From the NCBI RefSeq assembly GCF_003856525.1, contig NZ_RJVQ01000002.1, forward strand, positions 682,001-746,000: 64,000 nucleotides of DNA, given 5' to 3'. Position numbers and translations under genes: made by a program. The DNA comes from Vibrio viridaestus (lineage in GTDB: Bacteria; Pseudomonadota; Gammaproteobacteria; Enterobacterales; Vibrionaceae). The stretch's first letter is position 1. Each line of letters opens with the position of its first letter. The notes beneath the pieces were generated by a model. The model made no database searches. It was not told the origin of the DNA and worked only from the letters and a program-made list of their open reading frames with translations. Below, piece after piece: positions 50,191 through 59,570 of this stretch.

Positions 50191-51351
50191 TTGTCTGCTG
50201 TTGAAGTAACCATCCTTTCTATTATCATCTCAGTTATCGTTTGTTCGGTAATTAGTTGCTTTTTTCTATATCAAGTGAGTACTAATCTAGCTGGTAATAA
50301 GAAAAAGTCGGCAAGAAGTTTCTTTTTTGCGTTCCTATTTCTGAGTTTAGCTTTTGTAACAATGGCTTCAAGGAACTGGTTTTCGCTGACATTCTCTGTG
50401 TTCGTTAATAACGCGCTATATATTACTGCATCCCATCTGCTTTTATGTGGTGTAGCCCATTGGTACCGATATAAGATCAGTAGAATAGCGCTACTTGTAA
50501 GCGGTTTCCATATTGCTCTAGTGAGTATGACGCAAATTGGGTTGTATCTGTTCGTTGAAAACTCTTTTAACACTCGGGTCTACTTTGGAGGTATTAATAA
50601 CGCGATTGTTTATTGGTTTGCTGCCTCCCTTTGCTATCGTCAACGCTTAAGCAATAAAAAAGGAGAAACCTATCTTGGTTTAGCGTTATCTATTACCGCG
50701 ATTGGTGCGCTACTTCCTTCTATAGCTATGGTAGTCTCCCATTCCGCATTCGCCTATCAACTTACGATGGTTGTGACGCAAAACATAGGCGTCTACTTTG
50801 TTTTTGGTGCATTACTATCGCTGTTTCTATTTGATGAAGCACACTTACATTATCTGCGTTCCATTCGTGATGAATTGACGGGTATCTATAATCGACGATA
50901 TTTTCGAGAAGAAATTAATAAATTAGCTCAAGTTAGTAGCGGTAAAGCAACAGTAGCAATTATTGACATTGACTATTTTAAGCGCGTCAATGACAACTAT
51001 GGGCATCATATTGGTGATAAAGCGATCAAAAGTGTCGCGAAATTTATCGATAAGCAATTAAATGATGACTGTATTCTTGCCCGATATGGGGGAGAAGAGT
51101 TCATTATATACGCGCCCTGGACAAGCAGCGAAGTTGCTCAAATTCACTTGGATCGTATTCGCTCGGATATTGAGATGAATTTTAAAGAAATGGATGAGTT
51201 ACCGTTGAACATAACGGTCAGTATTGGCTATGTAATGCTGGAATCTACCGAACGTATTAATGAGTTTTTTAATTGTGCAGATCAAGCTCTGTATCGTGCA
51301 AAAGATAGTGGTCGCAATTGCGTAAATGAAATGCTAGCTAACCACGTGTAG
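50191..51351 (+). CDS. membrane GGDEF diguanylate cyclase
   Basis: The 386-residue protein has about seven hydrophobic segments (1-225), then a GGDEF domain with DELTGIYNRRYF (about 230), the D-loop IDIDYFKRVNDNYGH and GGEEF (about 305). It makes cyclic di-GMP. The RxxD inhibitory-site motif before GGEEF is absent (LNDD at that position), so product inhibition may be weak. The start appears to be TTG at 50191: a stop lies directly upstream in frame and the first span begins at once. It is a single gene. Confidence 0.87.
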   Translation: MSAVEVTILSIIISVIVCSVISCFFLYQVSTNLAGNKKKSARSFFFAFLFLSLAFVTMASRNWFSLTFSVFVNNALYITASHLLLCGVAHWYRYKISRIALLVSGFHIALVSMTQIGLYLFVENSFNTRVYFGGINNAIVYWFAASLCYRQRLSNKKGETYLGLALSITAIGALLPSIAMVVSHSAFAYQLTMVVTQNIGVYFVFGALLSLFLFDEAHLHYLRSIRDELTGIYNRRYFREEINKLAQVSSGKATVAIIDIDYFKRVNDNYGHHIGDKAIKSVAKFIDKQLNDDCILARYGGEEFIIYAPWTSSEVAQIHLDRIRSDIEMNFKEMDELPLNITVSIGYVMLESTERINEFFNCADQALYRAKDSGRNCVNEMLANHV

Positions 51352-51425
51352 GGCAGGCTAAACCCTTTATGTCTGTCTTGGCAGCATTGATGTCCAAACT
51401 AAGCGAGAATTAGTGCTTCTGAGTG

Positions 51426-51455
51426 ATTAATCTTGTGGTTCGTTACCACTAGAAG
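51426..51455 (+). promoter_or_regulatory. leader hairpin before the leuA-like fragment
   Basis: GTGGT and ACCAC pair around TCGTT just upstream of the truncated gene. The stem is short and could be a leftover attenuator. Confidence 0.25.
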
Positions 51456-51467
51456 AAGCGTAAAGTC

Positions 51468-51706
51468 ATGCAAACTCACCGTAAATACGTACCTGCAGAA
51501 ATTATCGAGTTCCCTCAAAGGATCTGGCCTGGAAAGCGGATACATCAGGCGCCAAGATGGTGTTCCACTGATTTAAGAGATGGCAATCAAGCTCTCGCAA
51601 CACCAATGACTAACAACGATAAGCTGCGTTTTTTCAATCATTTGATTCATATTGGTTTTAAGGAAATAGAGGTTGCGTTTCCTTCTGCATCCGAATCGGA
51701 TTATCA
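51468..51706 (+). pseudogene. 5' fragment of a 2-isopropylmalate-synthase-like gene
   Basis: This is a well-started gene (GAAGAAGCG ribosome site, ATG) whose first 80 residues match the LeuA/homocitrate-synthase family: PRWCSTDLRDGNQALATPMT, then GFKEIEVAFPSASESDYQ, with the metal-binding Asp and catalytic Arg. The homology ends abruptly at about 51706, after which the frame runs into a different gene and stops. The rest of the synthase gene (about 450 residues) is missing. An enzyme this short cannot be active. Confidence 0.75.
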
Positions 51707-51958
51707 GCTCGACAGGTCTCGAGAATTTTTAAAGATACCTTGGGAACGAGTTTTGGTGAATGGCTGAGAAATTATCGAATATCTGAAGCGATGATTCTCA
51801 TTGCACAGGGAATGAGCATTTTAGAAGCCTCATTAGATGTCGGCTATGACAGTCAGACGGCGTTTGGCAAAGTCTTTAAACGCCGTGTTGGAATTACGCC
51901 GGTACATTACGCGGCTCAATTTCGTAAACTGACTGCCAGTTCTAGACAGTCAGATTAA
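51704..51958 (+). pseudogene. 3' fragment of an AraC-family regulator gene
   Basis: In a frame different from the synthase fragment, this stretch encodes the C-terminal double helix-turn-helix of an AraC regulator: SARQVSRIFKDTLGTSFGEW, RNYRISEAMILIA, then ILEASLDVGYDSQTAFGKVF and TPVHY. Homology begins within the first residues after 51704, exactly where the synthase homology ends. The N-terminal half and promoter are missing. The fragment could still be translated from ATG at 51740, but that start lies within the first helix. Confidence 0.75.
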
Positions 51959-52337
51959 CCATAGAGTGATCCCCATACATTAAGCTGTGTATGACATCTT
52001 CTATTTTCAGTCTTTTTATTAGATCTCCTGTGGACATATCACTGAGTGAAATATACGTTTGTCCATTGGTATTACTCAATTCCGCTTGCATAGCAAGGCC
52101 ATGAAATTCGAGTAATTTGTTCAAATAAGATACTGTACTTTGTTGTAATACCGGGTCATTAGTATCGACACTATCTTCATGAATCGGATGATCACGATGT
52201 AACGATTCAGGTCTGTTTGGTACACCTGAACCCGTGCCTGAGTTATTTGACGACCGATTAGTAAAAGGAACATTAGTTCCGATTACTTGCTGCAATTGCG
52301 ATACATTCACAATTTCGCCCTCATTTTTGTTGCTCAA
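51942..52337 (-). CDS. small protein with FlaG-like C-terminus, tentative
   Basis: The 131-residue protein has a low-complexity N-terminus (NRSSNNSGTGSGVPN) and a C-terminal block (LNKLLEFHGLAMQAEL, then SLSDMSTGDLIKRLKIEDV). The latter resembles the FlaG flagellin-associated fold only weakly. It is isolated from flagellar genes; a function is not assigned. Its 3' end overlaps the AraC fragment by 17 bases. Confidence 0.55.
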   Translation of the reverse strand: MSNKNEGEIVNVSQLQQVIGTNVPFTNRSSNNSGTGSGVPNRPESLHRDHPIHEDSVDTNDPVLQQSTVSYLNKLLEFHGLAMQAELSNTNGQTYISLSDMSTGDLIKRLKIEDVIHSLMYGDHSMVNLTV

Positions 52338-52431
52338 TTATTAATCGGCTAAATCGCCAATTGCTTGACTAATTTTTGAGCATTTATCGTCAATTTATTT
52401 GATCCCATCGATGATGTGAAGAAGGCTTTGC

Positions 52432-53031
52432 TTAATCAATAGGTTGTAATCTCGTTATTTGGCCGATGATATTTTCCAACACAAACTGGAACCAGGTATG
52501 TGATAGTGTTTTACTCATGGCTAGATAGCCGTCCTGACTCATTTCTGAAGTATAGTAAAAGCGTTTCTGTAGAATTTGTGTATTGTCTTTAGACCAAATA
52601 CTCCAATAGCCAGACACCGTGACCTGACCAACTTGACTCGCATAAAATTTCTCAACATTAATCGTCATATAGTCTGAAGAAACCTGATATTGCGATGGTG
52701 CTAACCAGTCAATTGTTGGGAGCCGAGTCGCCAAATAAGTTAAGGTCATTTGTTCGAGCTGATGCTCTAAAGATTCAGCCCATAAGTGATTGACTGCCTG
52801 ATAAACTTGTCCATCATCGTTGACTAGAACAATATTTTGCTTTTGCAAATAGTTCGGGACTGAAATTGACTTGAGGCGAATCGTTTTAACGTCAGTACTT
52901 TGTTGACTTGCCTCCACCTTCGCTGGATAAGGGAGTAAATATTGTGGCGTTGTTACTTGTTCGTTACTAGAACATGCAGACAAAAGAACGATACACAATA
53001 ACGCTGAGATTTGTTTGATTAGATTTGTCAT
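52432..53031 (-). CDS. pqiC: PqiC outer-membrane lipoprotein
   Basis: With the ATG at 53031 (behind AGGACG), the 199-residue lipoprotein has lipobox LLSACSS (Cys near 20) and the DUF330/PqiC fold (QYLLPYP, then AVNHLWAESLEHQLEQMT). PqiC is the outer-membrane partner of the PqiB tunnel and helps move lipids between membranes. It is the third gene of pqiABC, 11 bases after pqiB. Confidence 0.88.
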   Translation of the reverse strand: MTNLIKQISALLCIVLLSACSSNEQVTTPQYLLPYPAKVEASQQSTDVKTIRLKSISVPNYLQKQNIVLVNDDGQVYQAVNHLWAESLEHQLEQMTLTYLATRLPTIDWLAPSQYQVSSDYMTINVEKFYASQVGQVTVSGYWSIWSKDNTQILQKRFYYTSEMSQDGYLAMSKTLSHTWFQFVLENIIGQITRLQPID

Positions 53032-53041
53032 ATCGTCCTGC

Positions 53042-54691
53042 CTATTTCGCTGCCTTTGGCTCTTCGTCGGAAATAATGGGTTTACCAAAGATAAGAGAAT
53101 TGGGTTTCTGTTTTAGCTGTTGGATAACTGGCTGTAAATCCTCCAAATCTTGTCTTAGAATCATTAGGCTCTGGTTTAGGTTCTGACCCACTTCGCCTTG
53201 AGCCTGATAGGTTTGCAGAGTTTTGTTCAATGAATCTAGAGATTGTTGCAGTTGTGCTGGAAGTGCCTGCGTTTCTTTTTGCGCCAGCAGTTTATCAACT
53301 TTGTCACTAATATCCGTCAAAGAGCCCATTGCTTTTGACGCATTGGCCAACGTGTTGTTGAGTTCACTGACTGATTTATCTAAAGGCAGACTTGAGAGCA
53401 TATCGAGCATATCTTCGACTTTATGCTGCATCGACGCCAGTGTATCGTTGGTTGTTGGGAACACTGGATAATTATCGTAATACTGCATCTTATAATCTTT
53501 TTCTGGCTTTATAAAACTTAAGGTAATCATTTTAGAGCCAGTTAGTAGGTTGCTACTTGAGAGGGTTGCTCTTACGCCAGCTTTAAACCCTTCAATCATC
53601 CTTTTATTCCACTGGCTTTTAGTTAATTCGGCTGTTTTAAAACGAGTACTAAAGCGTTGTGGTTCTAGGTTAATCAGAACCGGAATATGTGGTGTTGTTG
53701 AATTTGATAACGAGTCTAACGTCATTCCGCTAAAAGGCACTTCTGCAACGGTACCAATGCGAATACCGTTGAATTCAACAGGTGCTCCCGGATCGAGACC
53801 AGCGATACTGCCTTTAAACAGTGCGATGTAACTAATGTGTTCATCATAGCGGTGGTTTATAGCGTCCTCTTCCGTGTTGAAAAGCTGAAACTCAGTAAGA
53901 TCATCGACTTTTTTCGGAATAGCATTTGTGTCGGTAGAACCGAAGCTGATACCACCGGAGACGAAGGTTTCTAGAGAGTCCATTTTAACCTCGAGCCCTT
54001 TAGCCGAGCCTTTAATCGAAAGTCCAGGCGTCATCCAAAACTGGATGGTATTATTGACCAGTGAGTCGTACGGTGCCTTAATAAAAAGACGGTAGGTAAT
54101 CGCACTGCGTTTGATATCAAAGCCGACTTTTTCTACATAACCGACTTCGTAGCCTCGGAAATGAACGGGACTTCCTACTTCCATTTTTGAATTGTCAGTG
54201 GAGAAAAGGCGAATACGAATACCTTTATCATCTGTAGTGGATAGAGGTGGCTGATCCAGCATCTTGAAATGTTCTTTTTCTTTACCGCTATTACTTGGCT
54301 GCATGTTGATGTATGAACCAGACAATAGGGTTCCTAAACCACTGATACCTTCCTTACCAACTCGCGGCTTTACTACCCAAAACTTGGTATTTTCAGTTAA
54401 AAGCTTATTCGCTTCTTTCTGCATTCTTACGGTGATAACAGCGTTTGAATAGTCATCGCTTAGACGAATGCTTGTGACTTCGCCAAGGTCGATATTGCGT
54501 GCTTTGATCTTAGTTTTTCCCGCTTCTAATCCATCAGCATCATGGGCGACAATGGTAATCTCTACTCCACGTTCTGACCAGTCAGAATAGAGCATCCAAG
54601 CCGCCACGATGACGGCAATGATCGGAACAAACCAAATTGAATTGAAATGAAAACGTTTGGTTGATTCTAGATTACTTTTCTGGGGCATCAT
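53042..54691 (-). CDS. pqiB: PqiB, MCE-domain periplasmic lipid-transport protein
   Basis: The 549-residue inner-membrane-anchored protein (span about 18-38) has three tandem MCE domains (starting near ERGVEITIVAHDADGLEAG, KGIRIRLFSTDNSKMEVGS and HISYIALFKGSIAGLDPGA). A C-terminal coiled coil of about 120 residues (LSSLPLDKSVSEL, LAQKETQALPAQLQQSL) forms the needle. PqiB oligomers form a tunnel that shuttles lipids across the periplasm. The gene overlaps pqiA by 20 bases, and the ribosome site GGAGAATA precedes the ATG. Confidence 0.93.
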   Translation of the reverse strand: MMPQKSNLESTKRFHFNSIWFVPIIAVIVAAWMLYSDWSERGVEITIVAHDADGLEAGKTKIKARNIDLGEVTSIRLSDDYSNAVITVRMQKEANKLLTENTKFWVVKPRVGKEGISGLGTLLSGSYINMQPSNSGKEKEHFKMLDQPPLSTTDDKGIRIRLFSTDNSKMEVGSPVHFRGYEVGYVEKVGFDIKRSAITYRLFIKAPYDSLVNNTIQFWMTPGLSIKGSAKGLEVKMDSLETFVSGGISFGSTDTNAIPKKVDDLTEFQLFNTEEDAINHRYDEHISYIALFKGSIAGLDPGAPVEFNGIRIGTVAEVPFSGMTLDSLSNSTTPHIPVLINLEPQRFSTRFKTAELTKSQWNKRMIEGFKAGVRATLSSSNLLTGSKMITLSFIKPEKDYKMQYYDNYPVFPTTNDTLASMQHKVEDMLDMLSSLPLDKSVSELNNTLANASKAMGSLTDISDKVDKLLAQKETQALPAQLQQSLDSLNKTLQTYQAQGEVGQNLNQSLMILRQDLEDLQPVIQQLKQKPNSLIFGKPIISDEEPKAAK

Positions 54692-55940
54692 TATTCTCCT
54701 GAGTGTCCCAAATTAAACGGGGGTCAAAGCTAAATGCTGCAAGCATGGTTAATATTACTACCAATGAAAATGAGAGCGCTGCCTTGCCTGGGATAATATT
54801 CATTAATGTTCCTAGCTGAACTAGAGCGGCTAGTATCGCCACGACAAATACATCAACCATCGACCACTTACCGACGAATTCAGTAATGTGATAAACCGTT
54901 TGCTTTCGTTCGGGCGTAATATCCGTTTGAAATTTGGTATTCCAGCATAACCATAGCAATGACAATATCTTAGCTAATGGCACAATAATACTCGCGGCTA
55001 AAATAATCAACGCGACTGGGTAGGAGTGCATACCCCATAGCATCACAATACCTCCAATAATTGTTGAAGGTTCAGATTGCCCTAAAAATGTCGTTATCAT
55101 GATTGGGTAGGCGTTCGCTGGGATATAAAGTACACACGCCGCCAATAATAGGGCGACGGTTCTTGTCAGACTGTTATTTTTACGCACATGAAGGACATGG
55201 TTACATCGCGGACAACTGTGAGCATCGCCTTTAACCAGTGCACCGCAGTAATGACAACCAATGAGATCCTGCTCTTGTGCTGTACCTTCGTGTGTGACTA
55301 TGTAATCGCTTTTACCTTCCAATTGATTCCAGAACCAACGCTTATCGACCAGTGAAACGACTCTTATCAACAAGATAGCAAAGAGACAAAATGCCCAAAA
55401 TGAATAGCCGAGCTCAATTTGAGCCAGACTCTTTAGCTTGATGAGAGCAACGAGGCCGCCTAAAAGAAACACATCCGCCATTAACCAGGGCTTGAGATTC
55501 TCTAACCAGTGCACCAAACGCTTAAAACGTTGTGGTACATGTTGGTGTGTTTTAATCAGAAAAAGTAGGGCGATGACAAAAGCTAGGTACAAAAAAGGGA
55601 AAACCAGCAATGGGAGCGTAACAATAATGCCAAGAACGGGATGATGTTCAACGGATAAGTTAACAATACATTCGATCAATGAAATTTCTCTCGATGCACC
55701 GTTAGCGGAGAAACCAAGAAAATTAAAACAGAATGAGAGGAAAAACATGAGTAATGCACAACCACTATTGAGCCATAGCTGGAGTGATAATTGGGCGTAA
55801 TGAGTATAGATAACGTGCCCACATCGTTCACACTTTAGGCGAACACCCGTTTCCATCTCGGATATTTCATTGACCCAATCACACATTTCACAGGCAGTGC
55901 TATTTTCTTCAAAATGATCACCTTGCTCGTGTTTACACAC
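54672..55940 (-). CDS. pqiA: PqiA, inner-membrane component
   Basis: The 422-residue polytopic protein has two PqiA domains, each preceded by zinc-ribbon cysteines (CEMC and CERC in the N-terminal half; CHYCGA and CPRCNH at about 230-250). About eight spans are visible. It is the first gene of pqiABC. The start is GTG at 55940. In E. coli the operon is induced by paraquat and guards membrane integrity. Confidence 0.92.
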   Translation of the reverse strand: MCKHEQGDHFEENSTACEMCDWVNEISEMETGVRLKCERCGHVIYTHYAQLSLQLWLNSGCALLMFFLSFCFNFLGFSANGASREISLIECIVNLSVEHHPVLGIIVTLPLLVFPFLYLAFVIALLFLIKTHQHVPQRFKRLVHWLENLKPWLMADVFLLGGLVALIKLKSLAQIELGYSFWAFCLFAILLIRVVSLVDKRWFWNQLEGKSDYIVTHEGTAQEQDLIGCHYCGALVKGDAHSCPRCNHVLHVRKNNSLTRTVALLLAACVLYIPANAYPIMITTFLGQSEPSTIIGGIVMLWGMHSYPVALIILAASIIVPLAKILSLLWLCWNTKFQTDITPERKQTVYHITEFVGKWSMVDVFVVAILAALVQLGTLMNIIPGKAALSFSLVVILTMLAAFSFDPRLIWDTQENNDAPEK

Positions 55941-56349
55941 TGTTATTAGTCCCTATTACGAACAAACATGCTGTACTGAAATTACAGTATACCTCCGGTG
56001 GTAATGATGAGGTTAATTCTTTGAAAAACTTTTCATTCCCATTCTTCTCGAGTGATTTTGTAGTGCATATGACAAAAGAAATGATCCATATTTGTGCGAT
56101 TACTTCCATTTGTTACAAAGTCGACAAAGAAAATATTGAATAAAACATTAATTTTTGTATGGGTAATTAATGCCTGTTTCATCGCTAAGCTATTTATATA
56201 TCTATTAATTTTTCTTATCAAAATTTAAACCGAATTAATTTCCAAGACTTAAATTTATACTTAAAAACCATGGAACTAAGTATGCATTTCACTTTTGAGT
56301 AAGGGAATAATTAGATAACTATTATTTATTAATTACGAGGCTTATAGTG
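55941..56349. other. 409-bp AT-rich gap between divergent genes
   Basis: No gene is supported; short frames on both strands lack ribosome sites. The right half holds the likely sigma-54 promoter of the ammonium transporter; the left part should hold the pqiABC promoter. Confidence 0.5.
56271..56286 (+). promoter_or_regulatory. possible sigma-54 promoter
   Basis: TGGAACTAAGTATGCA fits the TGGCAC-N5-TTGCW consensus with one mismatch in each half and the GG/GC dinucleotides ten bases apart. It lies 64 bases before the transporter start, matching nitrogen control (NtrC). Confidence 0.5.
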
Positions 56350-57741
56350 ATGAATGTAATAATTAAAAGGATATTAATTGGCAGTGCATTATGCTGGCCA
56401 GTGCTAAGTTTCGCTGATGATCCGATCACAGCGGATGCTGTACAAACCAACCTCAATTTTGTTTGGACATTAGTGGCTGCATTTCTAGTGTTTTTGATGC
56501 AAGCAGGGTTTGCTATGGTGGAAACAGGGTTAACCCGTGCGAAAAATGCTGCAAACATAATGATGAAAAACATGATGGACTTTTGTATCGGTTCTCTTGC
56601 TTTTTGGGCGGTTGGGTTTGGATTAATGTTCGGCGTGTCCAATGGACTCTTTGGTACCTCAGATTTCTTCTTTAGCGGTGCAACAGGCGATGATCAGGCT
56701 TGGAATTATGCATTTTGGATGTTCCAGGTAGTCTTCTGTGCAACTGCTGCCACTATTATCTCTGGTGCCGTTGCCGAACGCACTAAATTTGGTGCTTACC
56801 TGATTTACTCAGTATTTGTTTCTGCGATTATTTACCCTGTATTCGGTAGTTGGGCATGGGGAAGTCTATACCACGGACAAGGCTGGTTAGAAAATCTTGG
56901 TTTTATCGATTTTGCTGGTTCAACTGTCGTTCACTCAATGGGTGGCTGGTTAGCTTTGGCTGGCGCAATTGTCGTAGGTCCGAGATTGGGTAAATACGAT
57001 GCGAAAGGCAAAAGCAAAGCGATTCCTGGTCATAATATTCCACTAGCAGCATTAGGTGTCTTTCTACTATGGTTCGGCTGGTATGGATTTAACCCTGGTT
57101 CAACTACCACGGGTGATAGCTCGATTGCGTCAATTGCTGTGACTACAACGTTAGCGGCAGCGTCTGGTTCTATTTCGGCTATGTTTTATACATGGATTCG
57201 CTTTGGTAAAAGTGATGTTGGGATGACACTCAATGGTGCGTTAGCCGGTTTGGTTGGTATTACTGCTGGCTGTGCAAACGTTTCTCCAATTTCAGCCGTT
57301 ATAATTGGTATTGTCGCTGGTATTCTGGTTGTCGTATCGGTACTGACTCTCGATAAAATGAAAATAGATGATCCTGTTGGCGCCGTGTCTGCACATGGTG
57401 TGTGTGGCGCATGGGGAACTCTGGCTGCGGGTATCTTCGACCAAGGTGGCTTCTCTCTTTCAGTCGTAGGTGTTCAGCTTATCGGTATAGTCGCCTGCTT
57501 TATCTGGGCATTTGGTACTGGCATGATTTTGTTTAAAGCCATCGATGCCATTGTTGGTATGAGAGTGTCTCGCAGTGAAGAATTAGCAGGTTTGGATCTT
57601 TCTGAGCATGGCGCGAACTCATATCCTGATTTTCATACTGTTAGCGAGATCGGTGAATACCCTTCGGATACCACACAAAATGGTAAAAAAGCGGCAGACG
57701 GAGCATCAGTAGCTGCGAAAGGATCCGCAGCGCATATTTAG
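56350..57741 (+). CDS. amtB: ammonium transporter
   Basis: The 463-residue protein belongs to the Amt/MEP/Rh family, with an N-terminal signal sequence (about 1-22) and eleven spans. The twin-His pore residues are H197 in STVVHSMGGW and a second His in AVSAHGVCGAWG. The conserved substrate-channel Asp is in the VAERTKFGAY neighbourhood. No glnK gene is adjacent; GlnK would normally follow in the operon. ATG at 56350. A terminator follows 15 bases later. Confidence 0.93.
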   Translation: MNVIIKRILIGSALCWPVLSFADDPITADAVQTNLNFVWTLVAAFLVFLMQAGFAMVETGLTRAKNAANIMMKNMMDFCIGSLAFWAVGFGLMFGVSNGLFGTSDFFFSGATGDDQAWNYAFWMFQVVFCATAATIISGAVAERTKFGAYLIYSVFVSAIIYPVFGSWAWGSLYHGQGWLENLGFIDFAGSTVVHSMGGWLALAGAIVVGPRLGKYDAKGKSKAIPGHNIPLAALGVFLLWFGWYGFNPGSTTTGDSSIASIAVTTTLAAASGSISAMFYTWIRFGKSDVGMTLNGALAGLVGITAGCANVSPISAVIIGIVAGILVVVSVLTLDKMKIDDPVGAVSAHGVCGAWGTLAAGIFDQGGFSLSVVGVQLIGIVACFIWAFGTGMILFKAIDAIVGMRVSRSEELAGLDLSEHGANSYPDFHTVSEIGEYPSDTTQNGKKAADGASVAAKGSAAHI

Positions 57742-57756
57742 TTTCTATACTAATTG

Positions 57757-57787
57757 GAAAAGCCAGAGTGTTTTGCTCTGGCTTTTC
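57757..57787. terminator. bidirectional rho-independent terminator
   Basis: GAAAAGCCAGAG and CTCTGGCTTTTC are exact complements around TGTTTTG. Confidence 0.85.
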
Positions 57788-57796
57788 TAATTCAAG

Positions 57797-58921
57797 CTAA
57801 AGTTGATTCACAATGGCTCTTATGGCTGCTAGAACATCTTGGCCGAAAGCAACGCTTCTTTCTGGAGACCAACCATAAAATTCATCTGGATGAAGAAGAT
57901 GGTCTTTAAACGGCATTTCTATCGTATAAGAAAGACACTTAAATTGCTCTGCAACCCACTTTGAACCCACGGTTAAATTTGCAGTACCTGGCGCATTTTG
58001 GGGATAACCCATTTCATCCTGAAATTCTGGTGTAATAGTAAGGAGAGCCGATTTAAACAATTCTTCCAAGTTCGCTATGCGAGCGTTATAAGAGGGTACG
58101 CCTTCAGCGCCAGCGACAAAGTTGTACGGAATGGCCTCATCACCATGGATATCTAGAAACATATCAACTCCAGTAGCGAGCATACGTTCCCGAACATAAA
58201 ATACCTCTGGGCTTTTATCTAACGAAGGTGTCTGCCACTCTCGATTCAAATTAACCCCAATTGCGTTTGTCCTTAGGTGACCACGAATACTGCCGTCAGG
58301 ATTCATATTGGGAACAATATGAAAACAGGCGTGATCGAGTATGGCATGAGACACAGTATCTGTATCATCGAGCAGTCGCTGCAGTAAACCTTCAACAAAC
58401 CACTCTGCCATCGTTTCTCCGGGGTGTTGGCGTGCTGTTATCCAGATGTTTTTTTTCGCGCTATCAGGCTCGCCAATCGTTAGGAGACTCATGTCATTGC
58501 CATCCAGCGTTTGACCGAGTGTCTCAAGTTTACAGAGGTGATTCATCTGAGCTTGATGAAGCAAGTCTAGATGTCGATCATAGCTGTAAGGTGCAAAGTA
58601 AGCGAAATAGATCGAACTGTATTCAGGTATTACATTGAAACTCAGTGTATCACCATCAAATTCGGCCGGAATACGAAACCATTCTTCGCGATCATAAGAG
58701 GCGACAACATCATATCCTTTCCAACCATCGGGATAAGCCGACTTAGACAGATTAAGAATCCTGATGGCGTGGGGTAGTTGTGCGGTTGATTCGAGACGAA
58801 AATGAAACCATTGGGCAAAGTCCGATTGGTTATCAGCAGGGATTGTGAGTTCGATATTGTCGGGCGAATCCGCTCTAACGACGTTGATATTACCGCTTTC
58901 AAAGTTACTGAATATTTTCAT
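57797..58921 (-). CDS. M14-family zinc carboxypeptidase (cytosolic type)
   Basis: The 374-residue enzyme belongs to the M14 carboxypeptidases of the AGBL/Nna1-like bacterial type. The zinc ligands are in RQHPGETMAEW (HxxE, about 165) and the later His in FLDIHGDEAIPY. The substrate-binding PNMNPDGSIRGHLRTN and NLNREW follow. The proton-donor Glu is in YTIEMPF. An N-terminal beta domain of about 120 residues precedes the catalytic part, as in this subgroup. There is no signal peptide. The peptide substrate is unknown. Confidence 0.9.
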   Translation of the reverse strand: MKIFSNFESGNINVVRADSPDNIELTIPADNQSDFAQWFHFRLESTAQLPHAIRILNLSKSAYPDGWKGYDVVASYDREEWFRIPAEFDGDTLSFNVIPEYSSIYFAYFAPYSYDRHLDLLHQAQMNHLCKLETLGQTLDGNDMSLLTIGEPDSAKKNIWITARQHPGETMAEWFVEGLLQRLLDDTDTVSHAILDHACFHIVPNMNPDGSIRGHLRTNAIGVNLNREWQTPSLDKSPEVFYVRERMLATGVDMFLDIHGDEAIPYNFVAGAEGVPSYNARIANLEELFKSALLTITPEFQDEMGYPQNAPGTANLTVGSKWVAEQFKCLSYTIEMPFKDHLLHPDEFYGWSPERSVAFGQDVLAAIRAIVNQL

Positions 58922-58978
58922 GATATTGTGTCGCTATAAAAGTTTTATAACGACACATTAACAATAAACTATCAAATT

Positions 58979-59416
58979 TTAAAGATGGTTTCTCTGAGCT
59001 TTAGCATCAAAGGAATACTTTCCTGCACCTAAGAATAAAAGGGCAATAGCGGCAAATAAATACACGCCAATACCTTCTGCTGTCCACGCTCCTAACTTAT
59101 TTAAAGTGAACAGGTTCTCCGAGTGCATTAGCCAGATAACAACAAGACCAGTGCCAATCCAAATGATTGAGGCCAAACGAGTAAATAGGCCAATGATAAT
59201 AAGTATAGGAACGATAACTTCGCCTAGATAAACACCATAGGCGAAAAATCCGGGTAAGCCTTTCTGGACAAATAGTCCCTGAATGAAGGCTGTGCCACCA
59301 TAAATTTTGTGTATCCCATGCAGTAGGAACATCACACCGAAACTAATACGTAATATGGCTTTACCCAAATCATCGTGACTAAAAATGTTATCAGTAAATC
59401 GAATTAATGCTCTCAT
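58979..59416 (-). CDS. DoxX family membrane protein
   Basis: With the ATG at 59416 the 145-residue protein has four membrane spans and the DoxX family blocks ILRISFGVMFLLHGIHKIYGG near the start and GEVIVPILIIIGLFTRLAS. DoxX proteins associate with thiol-redox or oxidoreductase systems. It shares its strand and direction with the downstream-lying M14 gene and with the upstream aldo/keto reductase gene. Confidence 0.85.
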   Translation of the reverse strand: MRALIRFTDNIFSHDDLGKAILRISFGVMFLLHGIHKIYGGTAFIQGLFVQKGLPGFFAYGVYLGEVIVPILIIIGLFTRLASIIWIGTGLVVIWLMHSENLFTLNKLGAWTAEGIGVYLFAAIALLFLGAGKYSFDAKAQRNHL

Positions 59417-59570
59417 ATGGATTCTCACTATCTATGCAACTTGATGTAAAAATACCAAGCAAAATGAAGTGAGTGAATGATAGATAGCTGTCTATCATCA
59501 ACAGATTTTTCGAACAAGTTGATTGATACAGGTCATTGAGAATGGCCTGTACTTTTTGTATGAATAGTTT

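Noticed and set aside
56033-56221. Minus-strand frame in the gap before the ammonium transporter
   Set aside because: It is AT-rich chance frame without start signals; the region holds promoter sequence instead.
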